A stretch of DNA of 12,609 bases from Baffinella frigidus (Eukaryota; Cryptophyceae; Cryptomonadales; Baffinellaceae), in assembly GCA_026770585.1 (NCBI GenBank), contig MU646431.1, positions 717,350-729,958 on the forward strand, written 5' to 3'. Shown here in pieces: positions 7,156 to 12,491 of this stretch. Made by a program: the position numbers and the translations under genes. The notes below the pieces were generated by a model that was not told the origin of the DNA, ran no database searches, and saw nothing but the letters and a program-made list of their open reading frames with translations. Numbering within the stretch: the stretch's first letter is position 1; every line of letters begins with the position of its first letter.

Positions 7156-7740
7156 ATGTCTTTCAGGATCACGGCCATCATCCTCCTGGCTCTCCTCTCT
7201 GTGAACGCCGCGGGCGACAGCCAGCAACCGGCGAGCCACCCCCTTCCCGCCTTTCACCGTGGGAAGAGGAGCGCCGCATCGTGCCTTGGCACGTCGCATT
7301 TTCTGCGTCGCACACACCAAATGGCGGCGTGCCGCGGCGGTGGCTCCTCGGACTCAGGAGATCAAGCGCCGGAAGAGAGCAGCGGGGAGTTCAGCTCGGA
7401 GGCAAGGCGGCGTGGGATCGCGAGTGAGGAGAGCGGTGAGGAAGAGGGAGGGGGCAGAAATCTTGGGGCGGAGGAGGATGTGTGGGGCCAGGCGGCGCAG
7501 GAGGCGGCGCAGGAGGCGGCGCTTGTGGCGCGGGGGACGCGACAAAGCATCGTAGAAGAGCTGCAGCGAATGGGTAGCCTCCGAACCTGCTTATTGTGCC
7601 TCAAGGATGCTGTCCGAGAGAAACCACTCCTTTCTAGTTTCGCTTCTGCGCGAGTGCGCTTCGAAGTGGTTACCTACCGGAGTAGAAGTGAAGTCAGAAA
7701 GGGATCTGTTTCAGGGATCCCTTTTTCTCCGAATCCTTGA
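7156..7740 (+). CDS. Open frame with N-terminal signal peptide, unknown secreted or plastid protein
   Basis: The ATG at 7156 gives 194 residues; an ATG at 7102 in frame is possible but would put 18 residues before the hydrophobic stretch. Residues 2-19 are a typical signal peptide (SFRITAIILLALLSVNAA), with likely cleavage near 19-20. A basic, serine-rich region containing AFHRGKRSAASCLG follows. In an alga with a complex plastid this could be a transit peptide. Residues 75-130 are acidic, glycine- and alanine-rich low complexity, including a tandem GCGGCGCAGGAG unit at about 7493-7525. Residues from about 147 lie inside the hairpin element at 7596-7743, so the native C-terminus probably lies elsewhere, beyond an intron such as one starting at GTAGCC near 7573. 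No family is recognised. Confidence 0.5.
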   Translation: MSFRITAIILLALLSVNAAGDSQQPASHPLPAFHRGKRSAASCLGTSHFLRRTHQMAACRGGGSSDSGDQAPEESSGEFSSEARRRGIASEESGEEEGGGRNLGAEEDVWGQAAQEAAQEAALVARGTRQSIVEELQRMGSLRTCLLCLKDAVREKPLLSSFASARVRFEVVTYRSRSEVRKGSVSGIPFSPNP

Positions 7741-7743
7741 GGG
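7596..7743. mobile_element. Possible hairpin element overlapping the 3' end of the open frame
   Basis: CCTCAAGGAT at 7596 pairs with ATCCTTGAGG ending at 7743, and the next bases (TCCGAGAGAAA against TTTTTCTCCGA) also pair. Inside is a smaller hairpin AAAGGGATC / GGGATCCCTTT near 7698-7722. The length (148 bp) is like the neighbouring elements. No target duplication is evident, so an old or partial element is possible. Confidence 0.45.
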
Positions 7744-7819
7744 GTTTACCTCCTCAGCTTCGCAGCGATGGGCCATCCGCCCGTGCGGTGCGGGTTCTGG
7801 CCTGAGAAGACCTACGCTA

Positions 7820-7968
7820 TTATCTCAGAAAAGGAGTTCTAAAACTCGTTTCCTTAAGTCAATTCCCCTTCAAATATGTCAACTTATGCGTAGAGAAAAG
7901 AATAAGTGGACAATTTGAAGGGGAATTGACTTAAGAAAACGAGTTTTAGAACTCCTTTTCTGAGATAA
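7820..7968. mobile_element. 149-bp TTATC-ended hairpin MITE
   Basis: It begins TTATCTCAGAAAAGGAGTTC and ends with its inverse; the arms pair nearly perfectly over about 54 nt. It is flanked by 4-bp duplications GCTA (7816-7819 and 7969-7972). Near-perfect arms suggest recent insertion. Removing it with one GCTA would join flanking DNA that is open in one frame (about 7760-8042), so it may have interrupted an exon, but that frame has no recognisable domain. Confidence 0.88.
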
Positions 7969-8130
7969 GCTACCTGCATCTAACGTTGGAAGTGTTGCGA
8001 CAAACGAGTTGCTCGGCATCCTACCTCTACGTCACTCGCGTTGACCATTCTCAAGTTGACATGCTGGGTGCGTGGTACAAACCCGTCAACTCTGGAGCGT
8101 ACAAGACCCCAGTCTCACCAAATTTGTGGG

Positions 8131-8159
8131 ACCAAATAGACTGAGGCAGCGCTAGGGGG
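8131..8159 (-). repeat. Inverted-repeat arm, partner at 398-427
   Basis: ACCAAATAGACTGAGGCAGC then GCTAGGGGG is the inverted counterpart of 398-427. It stands alone here: no second end is found within 300 bp. Confidence 0.6.
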
Positions 8160-8236
8160 TCTTTGCCTGCACCTTTGTTCCTTGGTGTTTCGTGTTTGGT
8201 GTTTGGTGTTTCAAATTAAGATCACTCGCCCACAAA

Positions 8237-8257
8237 ACCGGTAGGAATCCTACCGGT
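8237..8257. repeat. Perfect 10+1+10 palindrome
   Basis: ACCGGTAGGA, one central A, then TCCTACCGGT. It is isolated in a stretch (8160-8314) with no gene. Confidence 0.6.
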
Positions 8258-8314
8258 CGGCCCAAAGGCATCGACAAAAAATCCGATACATTTTCTGCGC
8301 AGGCTAGTGTGTGG

Positions 8315-8453
8315 GGCGACTCGATTTAAACCGCCTTTCATGCTATCTTAAGGGTGGTGACTCTCTTATTTTGCTGTATTGGCTTCGACGTAGCTTTAAC
8401 ATATCAGAAAACCCATCCCAAGATAGCAAAAACACGGCCTAAAGTGAGTCGCC
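8315..8453. mobile_element. 139-bp GGCGACTC hairpin MITE
   Basis: GGCGACTCGATTT at the left pairs with GAGTCGCC at the right. The arms continue with mismatches through GCTATCTTAAGGGTGG against CCCATCCCAAGATAGC. No target duplication is obvious. It is the only copy of this family in the window. Confidence 0.65.
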
Positions 8454-8500
8454 TTGCACATGAAGGTGCGACGCGGGTCGCACCCGGCACATGAAATGTG

Positions 8501-8552
8501 GCTGCCACTTTGACCACTTTGACCACTTTGACCACGTGGTCAAAGTGGCAGC
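8501..8552. repeat. Palindrome with 3 x 9-bp slipped arm
   Basis: GCTGCCAC is followed by three copies of TTTGACCAC (8509, 8518, 8527) and then by a single inverse GTGGTCAAAGTGGCAGC. One arm of a perfect hairpin has thus been triplicated. A 17-bp string GAAGGTGCGACGCGGGT is present at both 8462-8478 and 8690-8706 around it. Confidence 0.8.
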
Positions 8553-8626
8553 TGTGATCTCTCAGCCAAGCCACGCAGCGCCAAAACGAACGTTGCTCGA
8601 CAGCGTGGAACTCCCACGGGGCGCGC

Positions 8627-8863
8627 ATGTCCTGCAATTTGCACCAGAACGAGTTGCTTTACAAAACTGATGGTGGGGACCGTGACTATGAAGGTGCGAC
8701 GCGGGTCCGCGCCGAGGTGGCCGCGGCGCGCGGAGAGTCCCTCGAGCGCTCCCTCCAATGGCTCATGGACAACGTCGACAACCCGGGCTTGTTCCGGGAG
8801 GCTCAGGGCGCTTCGGCCGCGGGAGGGGGGGGGGCAGGTCACCATACCATCATACACATATGA
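8627..8863 (+). CDS. Small open frame, possible UBA-like exon
   Basis: The ATG at 8627 opens 78 codons; the same frame is open upstream to a TGA near 8557. The middle (about residues 27-58) is charged and helical, ending SLERSLQWLMDNVDNPGLFR. This resembles the last helix of a ubiquitin-associated (UBA) domain, where a LxWLxxHxDDP pattern is common. The last residues come from a G run and AT-rich sequence and look non-native. GC content and codon third positions are higher than in the surrounding DNA, which fits a coding exon. The UBA suggestion is tentative, since the first two helices are not recognisable. Confidence 0.4.
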   Translation: MSCNLHQNELLYKTDGGDRDYEGATRVRAEVAAARGESLERSLQWLMDNVDNPGLFREAQGASAAGGGGAGHHTIIHI

Positions 8864-8893
8864 TGGATTTGTGAAGGGGTGTTGAGCCTACTT

Positions 8894-9033
8894 CACTGCC
8901 AGGGCGGAGTTTTTGTTTTAGCCAACTCACCTAAGAATGTGTAGTAAAGAAGTACAGCATTGGTGTATCTCGTTTCTAAAGTTGACAGATTTGTGGGTGA
9001 ATTGACTTTTACAAAATCTTTGCCCTGGCAGTG
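8894..9033. mobile_element. 140-bp hairpin MITE, copy 2
   Basis: The element starts CACTGCCAGGGC and ends with its exact inverse GCCCTGGCAGTG. The arms then pair with mismatches for about 45 nt. It is flanked by 5-bp duplications TACTT (8889-8893 and 9034-9038). It has the same length and orientation as the copy at 1836-1975; its terminal repeats are better preserved, so it is probably the younger copy. Confidence 0.9.
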
Positions 9034-9379
9034 TACTTACGTGAAGCTGCCGATTCAAAATTTCAGATGCGAGTCTTTTGTTTTGATTTTGTACCGGGGT
9101 TTGAGGGAGAATGTCAAAGGCTGGACGCGGAAAGGACGAGGAGCTGCGTTTCGCCGGGGAACGCACACTCGTTAAGTGCCACGAAACGAAACGTCGCGTT
9201 CTGACATTTCTCTTGTGCCCTAGCGTGGGGAGGCCTGCAACTGACGGTGCGTTTCTGACGCCGAATCCCATGCTGTAAAACGAATATTGACATGCAATTC
9301 TGTAAAACGAATAGTAACATCCCATTCTGTAAAGCAAACAGTGACTGCCTCAGGCTGGGTCCACTCCAGGCCCTTGGGT

Positions 9380-9493
9380 GGGGTATTCCGTGCTCGTTCT
9401 TGGAGCCGTTTGCTCGTTCTTGGAGCCGTTTTTGTGCTAAAATTGACTTTTGAGAAAGTTTTCCCATCAAGAATGACTTTTGAATACCCCCCC
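9380..9493. mobile_element. GGGGTAT-ended repeat, copy 2
   Basis: It starts GGGGTATTC and ends GAATACCCC. It shares with 6911-7016 the doubled GCTCGTTCTTGGAGCCGTTT-like unit and the TGACTTTTGAATACCCCCC end. A short telomere-like run follows at 9545. The stretch 9034-9379 has no recognised gene; it holds GTAAAACGAATA-type repeats (9276-9335, roughly 28-bp period, three diverged copies). Confidence 0.7.
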
Positions 9494-9544
9494 TCCAGCC
9501 CTGCGTGGGCCCCAGCCCGGGATATCCGCTTGGGAGCGCGGATA

Positions 9545-9598
9545 ACCCCCAAACTCTAAGCCCTAAGCCCTAATCCCTAAACCCTAAACCCTAAACCC
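9545..9598 (+). repeat. Short CCCTAAA telomere-like array
   Basis: About seven units run from CCCCCAAA and CCCTAAG to perfect CCCTAAACCC, C-rich on the plus strand, becoming cleaner to the right. No exon can be assigned on either side, so its intron status is undecided. Confidence 0.9.
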
Positions 9599-9637
9599 GC
9601 GCGTGCCAATGAGTCGCGGCGCCGAGCGCTTTCATTT

Positions 9638-9770
9638 CGGAAGATAGCTGAATCAGTTCCTTTTCAATAGGAGGTTGAATAGGAGAAATTAGGTAGGGCA
9701 TAGTAAATTTAATTAGGTCTCCTAATTAAAGTGAAAACTCTAATAGTGAACTGATTCAGTTATCTTTCGA
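9638..9770. mobile_element. 133-bp hairpin element, AT-rich
   Basis: TCGGAAGATAGCTGAATCAG at the left pairs with CTGATTCAGTTATCTTTCGA at the right. An inner palindrome TTTAATTAGG / CCTAATTAAA lies at about 9708-9730. The interior is much more AT-rich than the flanks. No target duplication was identified. Confidence 0.65.
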
Positions 9771-9807
9771 GATGAGCTTGCTGCTAGCACTCGTCGACGG
9801 CCACCTC

Positions 9808-9962
9808 CTAGCTCTGCCCCACTTAGATTTGGGCTCCCCATAACTCCCCCCCCTCCCGAAATTTTACAGGTGAATTTCATGGGGGGGGGGTCAAAATTCA
9901 CCAGTAAAATTCTGGGGGGGACGAATTCATGGGGGGCCCAAATCTGAGTGGGACAGAGCTAG
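9808..9962. mobile_element. 155-bp CTAGCTCTG hairpin MITE with poly-G core
   Basis: CTAGCTCTGCCCCACTTAGA at the left pairs with the right end TCTGAGTGGGACAGAGCTAG; the inner parts (AATTTTACAGGTGAATTTCA and its inverse) also pair. If the element starts at GCTCTG, it is flanked by the dinucleotide TA on both sides, as in Tc1/mariner-type insertions, but this is ambiguous because the ends themselves are palindromic. Related single ends lie at 398-427 and 8131-8159. Confidence 0.75.
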
Positions 9963-10035
9963 ATCTCGCCTGGAGGCGAAACAGTCCTCAAAACCGTGAA
10001 CGTGCATCCCGTCTCGAGAGTATTATTTGCAAAAA

Positions 10036-10158
10036 ACGATTTGTACCGCGTAGAATAGAAAGACTGACGCCGATTCACGATTTGTGCCGCGCAGAATAGA
10101 AAGACTGACGCCGATTCACGATTTGTACCGCGCAGAATAGAAAGACTGACGCCGATTC
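10036..10158 (+). repeat. Three tandem copies of a 41-bp unit
   Basis: The unit begins ACGATTTGTACCGCG and ends GACGCCGATTC; copies start at 10036, 10077 and 10118 and differ at only a few positions. A fourth copy breaks off after three bases. There is no spacer variation, so this is not a CRISPR array. Confidence 0.95.
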
Positions 10159-10209
10159 ACGCCTCGGCCCAGGTGCGCGGAAAGCGTAAATGCTTTTCCT
10201 GCAGATCCT

Positions 10210-10265
10210 TTCTACGAAAGCGCGTGTCGTTGGGCTATGTTGGGTGAAATCAAAACCTAAAGGAT
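10210..10265 (-). repeat. Dispersed 55-bp repeat, inverted partner of 5098-5152
   Basis: It reads TTCTACGAAAG, then GTGTCGTTGGGCTATGTTGG, and ends AAAACCTAAAGGAT, the inverse of 5098-5152. It lies about 130 bp upstream of the start codon at 10394. Confidence 0.75.
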
Positions 10266-10393
10266 CTGAAGGCAGTACAAGACGGACGCGCGTGGATCCG
10301 AACAAACAGGTTATTTCCATCTACACACAAAAAACCGCCACCTAACAATATTTCCCCTGTGCGCGTCTCACTCCAGGAACAAGACAACACAAA

Positions 10394-10924
10394 ATGGACG
10401 CGCGGGGGGACGAAATGACCGACCATTCCGAGGCGGGCCCATCCGGCTCAGAGACGGGAAGCAGCTCCAGTCCCGAGGCGGCGTTCAGAGGTGGGTCCCG
10501 TCCTAAACCCTAAACCCTAAACCCTGAACCCTGAACCCTGAACCCTAGACCCTAAACTCTGAACCCTGAACCCTGAACCCTAAACGCTAAACCCAAACCC
10601 CAAACCCCAAACCCCAAACCCCAAACCCCAGACCCGAAACCCCAAACCCCAAACCCTAAACCCCAAACGCTAAACCCCAAACCCCAAACCCAAACCCCAA
10701 ACCCGAAATCAGGGAAGCATCCCGAGGCGGGGTCGTGTGGGGGGAGAGTGTCATCATCATTGGAGGAGGAGGAGGAGGATGAGGAAGAGTGGATGCGAAG
10801 GGCGCGACCCAAGGCACGCGTGGCACCGCCACAGCTGAAAGGGTGCGCACGTTGGAGCCATTTCGTACTTGTGGGGGGTTACATACCAGGATTTGTACGG
10901 GAATCCTTGAAGTTGACGCTTTGA
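10394..10924 (+). CDS. Small acidic spliced protein, function unknown
   Basis: Exon 1 (10394-10490) starts at an ATG in a strong context (AAAATGG). It encodes 32 residues rich in serine, glycine and acidic residues (MDARGDEMTDHSEAGPSGSE at the start). A leader lies upstream, with CACCTAAC and a CTCACTCCAG string at about 10365-10377 that could be the acceptor of a 5' UTR intron. Exon 2 (10713-10924) joins in phase 1 and continues GKHPEAGSCGG, an acidic run of E and D, then WMRRARPKARVAPPQLKGCA. The protein would be 102 residues if it ends at the TGA at 10922-10924. Further splicing is possible, since the last 20 residues look less natural and the KARVAPPQLKGCA block recurs three more times downstream. 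No family is recognised. Confidence 0.5.
10491..10712 (+). other. Telomere-repeat intron in the 10394 gene
   Basis: The donor AGAG|GTGGGT at 10491 leads into CCCTAAA units, then CCCTGAA, CCCCAAA and CCCAAAC variants. The acceptor CCCGAAATCAG ends at 10712. It is 222 nt, close to the 225 nt of the telomeric intron in the MYND gene. Unspliced, the frame stops at the second telomeric unit. Spliced, it stays open for 70 further codons. The related phrase CCCGAGGCGG occurs in both flanking exons (10473 and 10721). Confidence 0.68.
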
Positions 10925-11219
10925 AGGCGCGCGTGGCACCGCCGCAGCTCAAGGGGTGCGCGCGCGAGACCTGTCTTAGAGCGCTGGGCATGGAAAGTGA
11001 CCGCGAAAACATTGCAATACTAGGGGAAATGCCATTTTTTGTACCGGAACCGCGCGGCCCAAGACGCGAGTGGCGCCGCCGCAGCTGAAAGGGTGTGCGC
11101 GTTGGAGCCATTTCGTACTTGTGGGGGGTTACTTACCAGGATTTGTACGGGGATCCTTGATATTGACGCTTTGAAGGCGCGCGTGGCACCGTCGCAGCTC
11201 AAGGGGTGCGCGACCTGTC
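10805..11219 (+). repeat. 250-bp tandem duplication with an internal repeated module
   Basis: About 170 bp starting at 10805 recur at 11055 with an offset of exactly 250 (for example GTTGGAGCCATTTCGTACTT at 10851 and 11101). Within each unit a 39-bp module encoding KARVAPPQLKGCA occurs twice, 113 bp apart (10811 and 10924; 11061 and 11174). A weaker fifth trace (AGCTGAAAGGGTGCG) is at 11879. The differences between modules are mostly at third codon positions. Between the two units are about 75 bp of unrelated sequence. Confidence 0.85.
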
Positions 11220-11353
11220 TTATCACCCAGATAACGACCTTTCTTATCCAGGGAGAGTGACCCTTTCTGTCCAGCGATAGGGAGAGTGACCTTCCCCCCC
11301 TGCGATAGAGCGCTGTGCAGAGAAGTTGGCCACGGGAAATCATGGAAAACCGA
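11220..11353. other. Stretch without a gene
   Basis: It contains two copies of AGGGAGAGTGACC (about 11250 and 11279) and a C run. There is no coding signal. The neighbouring stretch 11433-11717 is likewise without a supportable gene; it includes an open frame of 103 codons from 11446 and a doubled TACATGTAC palindrome at 11642-11661. Confidence 0.5.
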
Positions 11354-11432
11354 GAAATTGGAGCCATTTTGTCATCTTTTGAGAAATCTAGTACCATGAA
11401 TTTCTCAAAAGTGGATAAAATGGCTCCATTTC
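11354..11432. repeat. 79-bp hairpin with 33-bp arms
   Basis: GAAATTGGAGCCATTTTGTC to AAAT (11354-11387) pairs with 11400-11432 with few mismatches and a 12-base loop. The string TTGGAGCCATTT is also present in the tandem duplication (10852 and 11102), so the hairpin may have arisen from the same sequence. Confidence 0.75.
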
Positions 11433-11717
11433 CCCCATTTTCCCATTGCCGTTCAGGATCTTTTTACTGAAAACGAGGGTCCTAACCCCGGAGGGGGACC
11501 CCAACATCACGGGGCGCCACTGGGCGCGCCCGCGTCACCCCCACGGACCCGAGCGAGAGAAAAGTCGAGCGGCCCAGACAGAAGCCGAGAGAAGAAAAAC
11601 AACTGTCGCCAGACGCTGCACCGAAGAGACGTCCTACGCACTACATGTACAAAGTACATGTACAGGGTGGGTGGGTGTGGAAGAGCGCTGCGCACCGAGA
11701 CAAAAGTCGAGAGTGGC

Positions 11718-11863
11718 AATTGTTGTCAGTTTCAACTTGGAGTTTTTGAGTTTTTGAGTTTTCATTTGTACCAGAAGTGTCCATTTAAAACGTTTTACGG
11801 CTTTGAAAACATTTCCACAGTCTCGAAAACTTGAAAACTCCAAGTCGAAAACGGACAACAATT
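11718..11863. mobile_element. 146-bp hairpin MITE
   Basis: AATTGTTGTCAGTTTCAACT with TGGAGTTTTTGAG at the left pairs with 11826-11863 at the right, with mismatches over about 37 nt. The length is like the other elements in the window. No target duplication is certain. Confidence 0.7.
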
Positions 11864-11910
11864 ACCGCAAACGCTCTAGCTGAAAGGGTGCGTGCGCGAG
11901 AGCTTTTTTG

Positions 11911-11913
<3 letters not shown>

Positions 11914-11941
<28 letters not shown>
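11914..11941. repeat. (GA)n microsatellite and nearby GAGA tracts
   Basis: Fourteen GA units, followed by shorter GA runs at about 11953-11964 and 11982-11989. The stretch 11864-12090 has no recognised gene. Confidence 0.95.
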
Positions 11942-11944
<3 letters not shown>

Positions 11945-12090
11945 TTCTTATCGAGAGAGAGAGAGGCCTTCCGCATCCAGCGAGAGAGAGGCATTTCTTG
12001 AGACCTATATCGAAGAAGACCTTTCGTGATTGCTTTGTTCGGAGAGACCCTTCGTGATATGTGATCGAGTGAGAGCGTGCAGACGTTTGC

Positions 12091-12197
12091 GTATCCCTTA
12101 AGTGGCCAGGTGGTCAAATTTGACCACCATGAGGTCCTAGATAGGTCCTAGGGTCCTACGGTAGGGCGTATGAGCCTACTGGGCACTTAAGGGATAC
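12091..12197. mobile_element. 107-bp GTATCCC-family hairpin MITE, reverse copy
   Basis: The ends GTATCCCTTAAGTGGCC and GGCACTTAAGGGATAC pair. Read on the minus strand, the interior (GCCCAGTAGGCTCATACGCC, CTACCGTAGG, CCTAGGACC) matches the copies at 2398-2466 and 5279-5382. It carries a 20-bp perfect palindrome GGTGGTCAAATTTGACCACC at 12109-12128 not seen in the other copies. The 13-bp string GACGTTTGCGTAT is present on its left (12083) and again at 12206. Confidence 0.82.
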
Positions 12198-12201
12198 CGA
12201 T

Positions 12202-12491
12202 ATGGCCGACGTTTGCGTATGCCGATATGGCCTGGATGGATTCTTCCCCCACGGGGGATATGTTTCAGCAGGACCTAGTGAGAGCTCCGTGCAGCCCTTG
12301 ATCATCCCACGACCTTTGACTTTGTGCCGGTTCCATATTCCGTCTCCGGGGTTGGGCACTGAACAGATAGTGAAGAAGGGCGTTCGGCTACATATCTCGT
12401 ATCGGGGAGTTTCGAGCTGGCGGTTTGTTGAGAGGGCTGTCAACACACGCTGGCGAAATCGGACTTCGGATGAGACTCTTGACAGAGAAAG
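12202..12491 (+). CDS. Unrecognised open frame ending at a splice donor
   Basis: From the ATG at 12202 the frame is open for 96 full codons and ends at AG|GTGAGA, a near-perfect 5' splice site, in phase 2; the unspliced frame stops two bases later. The protein begins MADVCVCRYGLDGFFPHGGY and has no motif I recognise. Composition is mixed, with several cysteines near the start and a basic C-terminal part. The opposite strand is also open, so the coding strand is not certain. The donor and the telomeric sequence after it are the best argument for the plus strand. Confidence 0.4.

Noticed and set aside
10036-10158. CRISPR array
   Set aside because: The 41-bp units are directly adjacent with no spacers, and the DNA is eukaryotic.
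10552-10812. Minus-strand open frame rich in FGVWGLGF
   Set aside because: It is a translation of the degenerate telomere repeat.
11446-11757. 103-codon open frame on the plus strand
   Set aside because: It starts near a hairpin and ends inside another hairpin element; composition is low complexity and no family is recognised.
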